Source of the DNA: Mesorhizobium sp. ES1-1
GTDB taxonomy: Bacteria > Pseudomonadota > Alphaproteobacteria > Rhizobiales > Rhizobiaceae
Assembly: GCF_020164785.1 (NCBI RefSeq)
Contig: NZ_JAIUGX010000001.1
Location: forward strand, 372,001-436,000
DNA length: 64,000 nt
Direction of reading: 5' to 3'
Position numbers and translations under genes: made by a program. Shown here piece after piece: positions 43,101-52,832 of this stretch. The notes beneath the pieces were generated by a model. That model saw only the letters and a program-made list of their open reading frames with translations, made no database searches and had not been told where the DNA came from. Numbering within the stretch: position 1 is the first letter of the stretch; the number at the start of each line of letters is the position of its first letter.

Positions 43101-44063
43101 TCGCTGTTCGCGATCGAGAGCCAGCGGGCGGCCCGCGACTATCTCAACGGACTGTCCGAACCCGGCGTCGCAAGCGTGATGAATGATGGTCGCGAGGTGA
43201 TTGGGCGGGAGGCGCAGGGCCGCTTCATTCCGCTGTTCATGACCATCGGCCGGCTGCCCAACGACAGCGGCTTCTGCGCCGTCGTGCGCGACATCACGCA
43301 GTGGAAGCGGGCTGAAGAGGATTTGACCCAGGCTCGCGCGGTGGCCGAGCGCGCCTCCTCGCAGAAGACCGATTTCCTTGCCCGCATCAGCCACGAGATC
43401 CGCACACCGCTCAACGCCATTATCGGCTTTTCCGAGCTGATGGTGGACGAGAAGTTCGGGCCGGTCGCCAATGACCGCTATCGCGATTATCTGCGCGACA
43501 TCAACCGCTCGGGCAACCATGTTCTCGATCTGGTCAACGACCTGCTCGACATTTCGAAGATCGAGGCCGGCCAGCAGGAAATGGCCTATGAAGCGGTGTC
43601 ACTCAACGACACGCTGGCCGAGACGGTGGCGATGATGCAGCCACAGGCCAACCGTGAACGTGTCATCATCCGCTCCAGCTTCGCGTCACGGCTGCCCGAA
43701 GTGGTGGCGGATCTGCGCAGCGTGCGCCAGATCGCCCTTAACATCCTCTCCAACGCCATCCGTTACACCCAGGCTGGCGGCCAGGTCATCGTTTCGACTG
43801 CTTACGAGACGTCGGGCGACGTCGTCATGCGGGTGCGCGATACCGGCATCGGCATGAGCCAGGCTGAAATCGAGCAGGCCATGAAGCCATTCAAGCAGAT
43901 CAACGCGCTGAAGCGCGGGCGCGGCGACGGCACCGGACTGGGCTTGCCGTTGACGAAGGCAATGGTGGAAGCGAACCGCGCGAGGTTCACCATCAACTCG
44001 ACGCCGGGCGAAGGCACACTGGTCGAGATCGCTTTTCCGTCAACCCGCGTGCTGGCCCAGTAG
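40134..44063 (+). CDS. PAS-domain sensor histidine kinase of the PdhS/PleC/DivJ type
   Basis: A 1309-residue kinase with no obvious membrane span. Residues 1-230 form an N-terminal module starting FLDVAVLDAVRQRFAAGDAI. PAS-like segments lie near 375-440, 816-880 and 940-1060 (IIDTATDGVVLIGRDGIIRS). Residues about 240-360 and 480-800 are low-complexity and Ala/Glu/Asp/Pro-rich. The dimerisation helix has phospho-acceptor His1087 in ISHEIRTPLNAIIGFSELM, followed by NILSNAIRYT, RDTGIGMSQAEIEQAMKPF and GTGLGLPLTKAMVEANRA. The acceptor helix is of the DivK-interacting type, so a cell-cycle role is likely. A CtrA box lies upstream. It is longer than Brucella PdhS. Confidence 0.85.
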   Translation: MPSEYSFLDVAVLDAVRQRFAAGDAIAILSADLEQVIWANGPGAALFGYPDIEAIIGASAQLPLIARRQIMATSGFPEIGLDRATTVRLATGMTSRAVGFLASAVTMPDAEKAIMLVVPVAYSGSRGAHEIAARAISGFTEDGHFIAFVDANGKVEAASEGFSALGILPETLAALVADVAGESDRIVKRLVPGRTVSYPAGMARLTEERHLLVVIDEDQLDDATDGRSAKEEASLAAVEAPEELPARPVADQDNKPALDVAALVGAADPVLPEETETSQAPDRENAVERAAEKADNDAGAAGSMPAQHDHWYFNADEDVAQPAGRQAGSEVINSPDAAPGMVDDDPAPGDQAPLAAAQPPAQRSIDRTAAPLRFVWRTDADGKFSALSREFADIVGQQAADVIGRRFKDVAATFGLDPSGEISALLDRRDTWSGRTVLWPVVGTDLKIPVDLAALPVYGRSRAFEGFRGFGVARAGDAVVDPEAIGMALVPNSEVPAERQAPANEAAPEEPKTDEPGEASDPFKGEVPALTIVPKPERRFADKVIRLAEHRQPANDKGLSTLERSAFREIGERLKKDSSPLEAEKLASAPQEQAPVVPAITQEEIAVEATGDTVPAHDVSPEKLADFSAIPGMEAASEPALASPAGIDAEDEQDLARIDGGHPRDAADRRFADTLPHAAGSLVGSADREETGPVTDNNGIPVTEPVAAEQEGVEPAAAGDDEAKKAPGDVDDDSMTSADFRDAEDSEEWIDREEAVAADDRGSDDLDVASATEADAVDELMETAVEPPRRLAPPLKVAGFVPSAFSTGDESRAPDTSLLAKLPVPLLIHSGDQLHYANDEFLSLTGYATLQSLGDAGGLGALFADPYADDGASDGSDRALRLKTRDGQEFPIEAILRSVPWRDGKALMLVVRRSGEDEAPAALHAVGEEQTQPDISELKARIAEMRTIIDTATDGVVLIGRDGIIRSISRPAEALFGFDSDEVTGKPFASLFAIESQRAARDYLNGLSEPGVASVMNDGREVIGREAQGRFIPLFMTIGRLPNDSGFCAVVRDITQWKRAEEDLTQARAVAERASSQKTDFLARISHEIRTPLNAIIGFSELMVDEKFGPVANDRYRDYLRDINRSGNHVLDLVNDLLDISKIEAGQQEMAYEAVSLNDTLAETVAMMQPQANRERVIIRSSFASRLPEVVADLRSVRQIALNILSNAIRYTQAGGQVIVSTAYETSGDVVMRVRDTGIGMSQAEIEQAMKPFKQINALKRGRGDGTGLGLPLTKAMVEANRARFTINSTPGEGTLVEIAFPSTRVLAQ

Positions 44064-44091
44064 GCCGACCTGCATCCGCGCGTCAAAAGAA

Positions 44092-44113
44092 AAGGCGTCC
44101 GGGGGGACGCCTT
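44092..44113 (-). terminator. Terminator hairpin between the convergent kinase and acetoacetyl-CoA synthetase genes
   Basis: A 9-bp stem AAGGCGTCC/GGACGCCTT with a four-base loop. On the minus strand it is followed by TTCTTTTG, a good U-tract; on the plus strand only CTTAAG-type sequence follows. It lies 28 bases after the kinase stop and about 210 bases after the acetoacetyl-CoA synthetase stop, and may serve both or an RNA in between. Confidence 0.65.
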
Positions 44114-44173
44114 AAGGATGGGATTGCTGTCACAACGGGGCTTGAGCGAATTCTGATCCTCCGGGGATGTCGA

Positions 44174-44237
44174 GGAACGGGATTTCTCCCCTCAAGTTAC
44201 ATGCGACTATCGACGTCGGGCCTTAACAAATCCTTAC
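44174..44237 (+). promoter_or_regulatory. Possible orphan promoter region with EcfG-type and CtrA-like elements
   Basis: GGAAC, 17 bases, GTT at 44174-44198, then TTAA-CAAATCC-TTAC at 44223-44237 (7 of 8 positions of a CtrA box). No gene follows on this strand before the convergent acetoacetyl-CoA synthetase gene. A 28-codon ORF starts at 44201, upstream of or at the expected transcript start. The elements could be chance matches or drive a small or antisense RNA. Confidence 0.3.
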
Positions 44238-44325
44238 CAGCTTGGCGAGAAATTTACGAATGTGTACCACTCGTGAAATCTAGGTAAATTCGCGCTTCAC
44301 ATCCGATTAACCATCCGGTTCTGAC

Positions 44326-46284
<1,959 letters not shown>

Positions 46285-46479
46285 GTTCGATCCTCCACGA
46301 TCGCCATCGCTTATGCATATCGCGGCGCGGCAGGGCAAGATTTGTTCTGATGAACCCACGGAGTGTGCGCAAATGCCATCGCCGGGCCATAAAGACTTGA
46401 AATGCCTCGCCGCTAGGTCGTAGTGACGAATGATTGTACAAGTCGGCCGATTTGTCGGAATGGGAGCATACGGGGCGAT

Positions 46480-48333
46480 ATGCCATCATCCTTGATCCGG
46501 CGCGGAGTATGGGCGATCGGCGCTGCCGCGATCGTCGTGGCGCTGGTCGTCGCCACCCTGCCGCTGATCGCGTCCACCCGCATCGTGCGCGACCGGATCG
46601 CCTGGGAAATGAGCGCCTGGAGCGGTTTCCGGGTGGCCATCGAAGGCTCGCCGCAGATCGAGGTCTGGCCGAAGTTCCGGGCAATCCTGACCGACGTGAC
46701 GCTTTCGCAATGGACGGATTCGGAAGCGCCGCCGGTCGTCGAGTCCGAACGGGTCGAGGTCGACCTTTCCGCCATGGCGGCACTGCAAGGCGACGTCGCC
46801 TTTTCGACGGCGCGGCTCATTCGGCCGACCATCCACGTCCAGCGCACGTCAGCAGGGGTTTTCTTGCCGGCGCAACCGACCGGGGGACGCATCACGCGAT
46901 CCATCGACGCGGCGCGCGAGGTGGTCAAGGCCGACCCGGCCAAGCCCAATCTTGACAAGCTTCCCACCGACGCATTCGGCACGGTCGAGTTCCGCGACGG
47001 CCGCATGGTGGCTTCGGTCGGCGGCAAGGATGTCGAAATCCTGAGCAGCCTGACCGGCCAGGCGAGTTGGGCCGCGATGAACAGCAATGCGACGCTTTCA
47101 GCTACCGGCATCTGGCGTGGCGAAAGCGTCACTCTCGATGCCGCCTCGCCAAAACCGCTGGTGCTGTTTGCCGGCGGCACGGCGCCGCTGACGCTCTCCT
47201 TCAAGGCAGCACCCGCAACCTTCTCTTTCGACGGCATGGCCAGCATGTCGGAGAACGCCTATTTTGATGGCCAGGCCAAATTCTCGGCGCCATCGCTACG
47301 GCGCGTGCTGGAATGGTCGCAGGCCGGTATCGCTCCGAGCGCGGCAATCGGCTCGGTCGGCATTTCAAGCCGGATCACGGCCACGACCAGCCGGGTCAAG
47401 TTCGACAATACGGCGATCACTCTCGACAACAACCCTGGAATGGGGGCGCTCAACCTCTCGCTGGGCGAAGCGCAGCCTGTGGTATCCGGCACACTCGCCT
47501 TCGACACACTGGACCTCAGATCGTTTCTGTCAGCCTTCACGCCGCTCTCGCCGGCCGGCGGGGCTGCACAGGGGGACATCGACACAAGTTTCGCCGACCG
47601 GGTCAACCTCGATCTGAGGCTGTCCGCGGCGCACGCCACAGCAGGCGCCATCCAGCTAAACGACGTCGCCGCCACGGCCCAGGTCAAGGACGGGCTTTCC
47701 GTTTTCGACATTTCCGACGCCTCGGCCTTTGGTGGCAATTTGCAGAGCAGCCTTCGCTTCGACCGCAAGCCGGAAGGCACGCAGGTCGAGATCCGCCTGC
47801 TGGCTTCCGGCATCGACGGCGGCGCCCTCGGCACTGCGGCCGGAATGACGCGGCTGGTGCCTGCGGGCCCTGGAACGGTTTCGGTCATCCTGAAGGGGCC
47901 AGGCAGAACCTGGGATTCAATCTTCGACAATGCCGATGGTTCGGTTTCCGCGACCTTCGGGGCGGGTGCGCTCAGCAAGCTCAACCTGCCCGAATTTCTA
48001 AAGCATACGGAGCAAGGCGGCTTCTTTGCCCTGGACGACGTGTCCGATGGCACGCTGCCGATCGACGGCGCCGAGATCAAGGCCACCATTTCGAAGGGCG
48101 TGGCACGGATCGACAAGGCTGAGGTGAACTCGGCGAAGACCAAGATCTGGCTGTCCGGCATCGCTTCCTACGCAGGGCGAGGATTGGCCTTGTCCGGCGG
48201 CGTCATCCAGACGGACCAGACGGCGACGCAAGCCAATGGCCAGCAGGGTCCGAAACAGTCGTCGTTCTTTGTCGGCGGAACATGGAGCACGCCCTTTATC
48301 TCGCCGATCAGCCGCGGCGTTTCCGGGGAATAG
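46480..48333 (+). CDS. AsmA-like protein
   Basis: A 617-residue protein with one N-terminal membrane anchor (GVWAIGAAAIVVALVVATLP) and a long periplasmic, beta-rich remainder. The AsmA pattern is visible near the anchor (RDRIAWEMSAWSGFRVAIEG, then SPQIEVWPKFRAILTDVTLS) and at the C-terminus (INGAEI-type region LPIDGAEIKATISKGVARID). AsmA-like proteins belong to the bridge-like lipid transfer group and are thought to move phospholipids between envelope membranes. The start was placed just before the anchor; an ATG-like open frame 57 bases upstream adds an unlikely extension. It is convergent with the potI end. Confidence 0.85.
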   Translation: MPSSLIRRGVWAIGAAAIVVALVVATLPLIASTRIVRDRIAWEMSAWSGFRVAIEGSPQIEVWPKFRAILTDVTLSQWTDSEAPPVVESERVEVDLSAMAALQGDVAFSTARLIRPTIHVQRTSAGVFLPAQPTGGRITRSIDAAREVVKADPAKPNLDKLPTDAFGTVEFRDGRMVASVGGKDVEILSSLTGQASWAAMNSNATLSATGIWRGESVTLDAASPKPLVLFAGGTAPLTLSFKAAPATFSFDGMASMSENAYFDGQAKFSAPSLRRVLEWSQAGIAPSAAIGSVGISSRITATTSRVKFDNTAITLDNNPGMGALNLSLGEAQPVVSGTLAFDTLDLRSFLSAFTPLSPAGGAAQGDIDTSFADRVNLDLRLSAAHATAGAIQLNDVAATAQVKDGLSVFDISDASAFGGNLQSSLRFDRKPEGTQVEIRLLASGIDGGALGTAAGMTRLVPAGPGTVSVILKGPGRTWDSIFDNADGSVSATFGAGALSKLNLPEFLKHTEQGGFFALDDVSDGTLPIDGAEIKATISKGVARIDKAEVNSAKTKIWLSGIASYAGRGLALSGGVIQTDQTATQANGQQGPKQSSFFVGGTWSTPFISPISRGVSGE

Positions 48334-48368
48334 CCCGGCGAGCCGATCGGGCTCCAACTGCCCTGCTC

Positions 48369-49187
48369 TCAGCCGCGTTGCGCCGCCCGCTCGTCAAGCT
48401 GCCGCTGCACCTCGCGCCGCTTGTTGACGACCGACGCGGCTATGACGCCGACCGCGACGATCGCGATCAGGATCGTGCAGGCGGCGTTGATCTCCGGCGT
48501 CACACCGAGACGGACCTGGCTATATATCTTCATCGGCAGCGTGGTGGCGCCCGGCCCCGAGGCGAAGCTGGCGATGACCAGATCGTCGAGCGACAGCGTG
48601 AACGCGAGCATCCATCCAGAGACGATGGCCGGCATGATCACGGGCAATGTGATCTGGAAGAAGGTTTTCACCGGCGTTGCGCCAAGATCCATCGCCGCTT
48701 CTTCCAGCGAGCGGTCGAAGCTGATCAGGCGTGACTGCACCACGACCGCGACAAAGCACATGGTGAAGGTGATATGCGCAAGGGTCACCGTCATCAGGCC
48801 GCGATCCAAACCGATGGCGACAAACAGCAGGAGCAGCGACAGGCCGGTGATGACATCCGGCATCACCAGCGGCGCGAAGATCATGCCCGAGAACAGTACC
48901 CTGCCGTGGAAGCGGGTGTAGCGGGTCAGCGCCAGCGCTCCCATCGTGCCGAGAACCGTCGCCACGGTGGCGGATACCAGGCCGACACGGATGGTCACCC
49001 ATGCGGCGTCCATCAGGCCCTGATTGTGGAACAGCGACACATACCACTTGGTCGAGAAGCCGCCCCAGACGGTGACCAGCTTGGACTCGTTGAACGAAAA
49101 GACGATGAGCAGCACGATCGGCAAATAGAGAAAGGCAAAGCCGAACGTGATCGAGGTGATGTTGAAGCGGCTCCAGGTCGTGTTCAT
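48369..49187 (-). CDS. potI: Putrescine ABC importer permease PotI
   Basis: A 272-residue permease with six hydrophobic segments. FAFLYLPIVLLIVFSFNESK near the start and the EAA loop LEEAAMDLGATPVKTFFQIT near residue 160 are typical of the PotC/PotI side of spermidine/putrescine transporters. It is the last gene of a potF-potG-potH-potI order on the minus strand and starts 4 bases after the potH stop. The symbol follows the operon order and PotF similarity. Confidence 0.9.
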   Translation of the reverse strand: MNTTWSRFNITSITFGFAFLYLPIVLLIVFSFNESKLVTVWGGFSTKWYVSLFHNQGLMDAAWVTIRVGLVSATVATVLGTMGALALTRYTRFHGRVLFSGMIFAPLVMPDVITGLSLLLLFVAIGLDRGLMTVTLAHITFTMCFVAVVVQSRLISFDRSLEEAAMDLGATPVKTFFQITLPVIMPAIVSGWMLAFTLSLDDLVIASFASGPGATTLPMKIYSQVRLGVTPEINAACTILIAIVAVGVIAASVVNKRREVQRQLDERAAQRG

Positions 49188-49191
49188 GATG

Positions 49192-50160
49192 TCACCGTTC
49201 GATTTCCTGGGCGCGCGCCTGGGCGTGCTGGAACAGCACGATCGGCACGATCAGCAACAACAGCAGGATGACGGCGACGGCCGACGACACCGGCCAGTCG
49301 CGGTTGGCGAAGAACTCGTTCCACAGTGTCTTGCCGATCATCAAGGTTTGAGAGCCACCGAGCAAATCCGGAATGACGAACTCGCCGACGGCGGGAATGA
49401 ACACCAGCAGGCAGCCGGCGATGACGCCCGGTAGCGACAGTGGAAAGGTGACCTTCCAGAACGCCGCCGTGGGCGGACAGCCGAGGTCCTTGGCAGCCTC
49501 GATCAGCGAATAGTCCATCTTTTCGAGCGACGAATAGAGCGGAAGCACCATGAATGGCAGATAGGAATAGACGATGCCGATGAAGATCGCCGTGTAGGTG
49601 TTTAGGATCACCAGCGGCTGGTTGATGATGTGCAGCGAGAGCAGCAGCTGGTTGAGCAGGCCCTCGGGCTTGAGTATGCCGATCCAGGCGTAGACGCGGA
49701 TCAGGAACGAGGTCCAGAATGGCAGGATGACCAGCATCAGCAATGTCGGCCGGATCGTCGCCGGCGCGCGCGCCATGCCGTAGGCCAGGGGGTAGCCGAC
49801 CAGCAGGGTCAGCACCGTGGAGATCGCGGCGATGATGACGCTGGTCACATAGGCGTTGAAGTAGAGCGCGTCCTGCGTCAGCCAGGCATAGTTGTCGAAG
49901 TTGAGGTCGCGGAACCCCGCGAAGAAGCCTGCCACGCCATCGCGGAAATCGAGCACCGGCGTATAGGGCGGCATGGCGATGGCCGTCTGCGAAAGCGAAA
50001 TCTTGAAGACGATGATGAACGGGACGAGAAAGAAAAACAGCAGCCAGAGATAGGGGACGAGGATCACAAGACGGCTGACGAAACCGGCCGCGAAGCTCTT
50101 CACGACCGGCTTTGCGGGAACGGCTTGACCGGTCGTGTCGGTGATGGCGATGTTGGACAT
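49192..50160 (-). CDS. potH: Putrescine ABC importer permease PotH
   Basis: A 322-residue permease. LVILVPYLWLLFFFLVPFII opens the first span; the EAA loop is IEAAKDLGCPPTAAFWKVTF near residue 218, followed by PLSLPGVIAGCLLVFIPAVG and EFVIPDLLGGSQTLMIGKTL, all typical of PotB/PotH. It forms the membrane channel with PotI. It starts 10 bases after the potG stop and precedes potI by 4 bases. Confidence 0.92.
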   Translation of the reverse strand: MSNIAITDTTGQAVPAKPVVKSFAAGFVSRLVILVPYLWLLFFFLVPFIIVFKISLSQTAIAMPPYTPVLDFRDGVAGFFAGFRDLNFDNYAWLTQDALYFNAYVTSVIIAAISTVLTLLVGYPLAYGMARAPATIRPTLLMLVILPFWTSFLIRVYAWIGILKPEGLLNQLLLSLHIINQPLVILNTYTAIFIGIVYSYLPFMVLPLYSSLEKMDYSLIEAAKDLGCPPTAAFWKVTFPLSLPGVIAGCLLVFIPAVGEFVIPDLLGGSQTLMIGKTLWNEFFANRDWPVSSAVAVILLLLLIVPIVLFQHAQARAQEIER

Positions 50161-50170
50161 GGCGGCCCCC

Positions 50171-51310
50171 CTACCGTGTCAGCACGACGCCAGCGTCGGG
50201 CCGGAAGGAAACCCAGGCGCGGTCGTTCCAGGTCAGCGGGTCCTCGGTGACACGGGCCGCGTTCATGGTGCTCGCTCTCACAACCTGGCCATCGTCGAGC
50301 CTGACATGATAGACGGTCATGTCGCCGAGATAGGCGATGTCGTAGACCTCCCCTTCGATCGCATTGACGGCCTCTTGTGGCTTCTTCGACGAGACCTTGA
50401 TCTTTTCCGGCCTGATGGCGAAAGTGACGGCCGCTCCGGCGGTCGCATTGCCGGCGTTATCAGTCTGGATGGTGATGCCGTTGCCGGCATCGATGCTCGC
50501 AGGGCCCGTCTCACCGCGCGCGATCTTGCCCTCGAACATGTTCACATTGCCGACGAAACCGGCGACGAAGCGCGACCCCGGCGCCTCGTAGACTTCTGCC
50601 GGCGTGGCCACCTGCATCACCTCGCCCTTGTCGATGATGGCGATGCGGTCGGCCATGGTCATTGCCTCTTCCTGGTCGTGGGTGACGACGACGAAGGTCA
50701 GGCCGAGATTCTGCTGCAGGTCCATCAGTTCGAACTGGGTTTCCTCGCGCAGCTTCTTGTCGAGTGCGCCCAGCGGCTCGTCGAGCAGCAGCACCTTCGG
50801 CCGCTTGGCGACCGACCGCGCGAGCGCGACACGTTGGCGCTGGCCGCCCGACAATTGATGCGGCTTGCGCTTGGCGAATTGCTCGAGCTTGACCAGCTTA
50901 AGCATCTCGGCGACGCGCTTTTCGATATCGGGCGTCGGCATGCCTTCCTGCTTGAGGCCAAAGGCGATGTTGTTCTCGACGGTCATGTGCGGGAACAGGG
51001 CATAGGACTGGAACATCATGTTGACTGGCCGGCGGTAGGGCGGGATACCGCGAAGGTCTTGGCCGTCGAGCAGGATGCGGCCGGCTGTCGGCTCCTCGAA
51101 GCCGGCGAGCATCCTGAGTAGAGTCGACTTTCCGCAACCGGAAGCGCCGAGCAGGGCGAAGAATTCACGTTCGAATATGGTCAGGGACAGATTGTTGACG
51201 GCCGTGAAGTCACCGAATTTCTTGGTGACGTTTTCGAACTGGATGTATGGCTTGGCGTCAGGATCATTCCACGGCGCGAAATCCCTGCGGATGCTGCCAA
51301 GCGATTTCAT
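50171..51310 (-). CDS. potG: Putrescine ABC importer ATPase PotG
   Basis: A 379-residue ATPase with Walker A GASGCGKSTLLRMLAGFEEP, the Q-loop in MMFQSYALFPHMTV, signature HQLSGGQRQRVALARSVAKR, Walker B VLLLDEPLGALDKKLR and the switch His in VVTHDQEEAMTMAD. A C-terminal TOBE-type regulatory domain follows from about residue 290. This is the CUT1/PotA-PotG build. It lies 74 bases after potF, with a terminator-like hairpin in the gap. Confidence 0.93.
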   Translation of the reverse strand: MKSLGSIRRDFAPWNDPDAKPYIQFENVTKKFGDFTAVNNLSLTIFEREFFALLGASGCGKSTLLRMLAGFEEPTAGRILLDGQDLRGIPPYRRPVNMMFQSYALFPHMTVENNIAFGLKQEGMPTPDIEKRVAEMLKLVKLEQFAKRKPHQLSGGQRQRVALARSVAKRPKVLLLDEPLGALDKKLREETQFELMDLQQNLGLTFVVVTHDQEEAMTMADRIAIIDKGEVMQVATPAEVYEAPGSRFVAGFVGNVNMFEGKIARGETGPASIDAGNGITIQTDNAGNATAGAAVTFAIRPEKIKVSSKKPQEAVNAIEGEVYDIAYLGDMTVYHVRLDDGQVVRASTMNAARVTEDPLTWNDRAWVSFRPDAGVVLTR

Positions 51311-51341
51311 GTCCCCACTCCGTCCTGATTTTTCTTGCCCC

Positions 51342-51376
51342 TGATAGAAAACAGTCCCGGCGGATAACGCCGGGAC
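51342..51376 (-). terminator. Intercistronic terminator-like hairpin between potF and potG
   Basis: Minus strand: perfect 9-bp stem GTCCCGGCG/CGCCGGGAC with loop TTATC, followed by TGTTTTCT. It begins 8 bases after the potF stop and ends about 30 bases before potG. Partial termination or 3' protection here would give more binding protein than channel, a common design in ABC importer operons. Confidence 0.75.
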
Positions 51377-51384
51377 CTGTCGGA

Positions 51385-52482
51385 TTATTGACCGGTAACG
51401 ATCTTGGTCCAGGTGCGCGTTATGATGCGCTGGGTCTTGGGATCATAGGGCGCTACGGTGTAGAGCTTCTTGATCGTCTCGGGGTCAGGATAAACGGAAG
51501 GATCTTCTAAGAGCGCCTTGTCGACGAATTGCTGCGAAGCCTTGTTGCCGTTAGCGTAGAGCACGAAGTTGGAAGATTTGGCGATTACTTCCGGCTTCAT
51601 CATGTAGTTGAGGAACTCGAGTGCTTCGGCCGGATGGGGCGCATCGGCGGGAATTGCCATCTGATCGAACCACATCTGGGCGCCTTCCTTAGGCACCGAA
51701 TAGCCGATTTCCACGCCCTGCTTGGCTTCGTCCGCCCGGTTACGAGCCTGGAACACGTCGCCCGACCATCCAACCGCCAGGCAGATATCGCCATTGGCGA
51801 GCGCGTTGATATACTCCGAGGAATGGAATTTGCGAATGAAAGGCCGGACCTTCAGCAAAGCATCCTGGGCCTTGGCGATATCGTCAGCGGAGGTGCTGTT
51901 CGGATCGAGACCTAGATATTTCAGTGCCGCCGGGATGATGTCGGCCGGCGAGTCCAGCACATAGACACCGCAATCCTTCAACTTGGCCAGGCTGTCGGGA
52001 TTGAAGAATACATCCCAGCTGTCGATCTTGTCGGTACCGAGCGCGGCCTGGACTTTCTTGGTGTTGTAGCCGATGCCAACCGTACCCCACATGTAGTTGA
52101 TCGAATATTCGTTGCCGGGGTCGTAAATCGCGGTCCGCTCCGAAACCGTGTCCCACATGTTGGAGAGGTTCGGGAGCTTCGACTTGTCGAGCTTCTGGAA
52201 TACGCCGGCCTGGATCTGGCGGGCAAGGAAGTTGCCGGTTGGCACGACGACGTCGTAGCCGCTGCCGCCGGCAAGCAGCTTGGTTTCCAGGATCTCGTTG
52301 GAATCAAAAGTGTCGTAGACGACCTTGATGCCGGTTTCCTTGGTGAAATCATCGATGATCGAACTGTCGATATAATCCGACCAGTTGAAGACGTTGACGA
52401 CACGATCCTCCGCATGGCCCCCGACCGTGAACAGGGTCAGCAATGCCGAAGTTGCCGAAAGCCAGAGCGCTTTACGGATCAT
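51385..52482 (-). CDS. potF: Putrescine-binding periplasmic protein PotF
   Basis: A 365-residue type II binding protein with a signal peptide (MIRKALWLSATSALLTLFTV, then GGHAEDR). Similarity to E. coli PotF runs end to end: VFNWSDYIDSSIIDDFTKET, IKVVYDTFDSNEILETKLLA, VFQKLDKSKLPNL, YMWGTVGIGYN, FHSSEYINALANGDICLAVG, WSGDVFQARNRA and AFWDQM-equivalent MWFDQMAIPADA. The conserved WSDY and the FHSS-YIN-LANGDIC block line the putrescine pocket, so putrescine is the likely ligand. AAGGAG precedes the ATG. It is first in the potFGHI operon. Confidence 0.93.
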   Translation of the reverse strand: MIRKALWLSATSALLTLFTVGGHAEDRVVNVFNWSDYIDSSIIDDFTKETGIKVVYDTFDSNEILETKLLAGGSGYDVVVPTGNFLARQIQAGVFQKLDKSKLPNLSNMWDTVSERTAIYDPGNEYSINYMWGTVGIGYNTKKVQAALGTDKIDSWDVFFNPDSLAKLKDCGVYVLDSPADIIPAALKYLGLDPNSTSADDIAKAQDALLKVRPFIRKFHSSEYINALANGDICLAVGWSGDVFQARNRADEAKQGVEIGYSVPKEGAQMWFDQMAIPADAPHPAEALEFLNYMMKPEVIAKSSNFVLYANGNKASQQFVDKALLEDPSVYPDPETIKKLYTVAPYDPKTQRIITRTWTKIVTGQ

Positions 52483-52832
52483 GCTATTCTCCTTTTATGA
52501 GTGTTCTGTCGCCGGCTCCTCGCGGACCCCGCGGGACCGGGCATTTGTTTCAGACTATTGAGCTTTCCAGGATGCGACAAGCGCGAACTGCCGGCCGCTT
52601 TGGAGAGCCAGGACGTGCGGCCGATCATGGTGTTCGCGCCATGCCGGGACCTGATCGGCTTGCATATGACGGCGAAGCTTTCGCCCCGGCGTCCACGGAG
52701 ACGTGACGATGATGTCCGGTCTCGAACTTACCGGCTGGGAGACTTGGCAAGATACGCCTGTCTTGTCTGTTTCCGATGCGCGAGCCTGCCCGCCCGGCAG
52801 AGGCGTTGTCAATGGCGAAGCCATGCGTAGCG
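52483..52832. other. Intergenic stretch without a recognised gene
   Basis: A 350-base gap between potF and a DMT transporter. It holds the potF ribosome-binding site and a short inverted repeat CGCGG/CCGCG near 52522-52534. Long open frames exist on both strands, as expected at this GC content, but none has recognisable similarity. No convincing promoter was seen. Confidence 0.5.
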
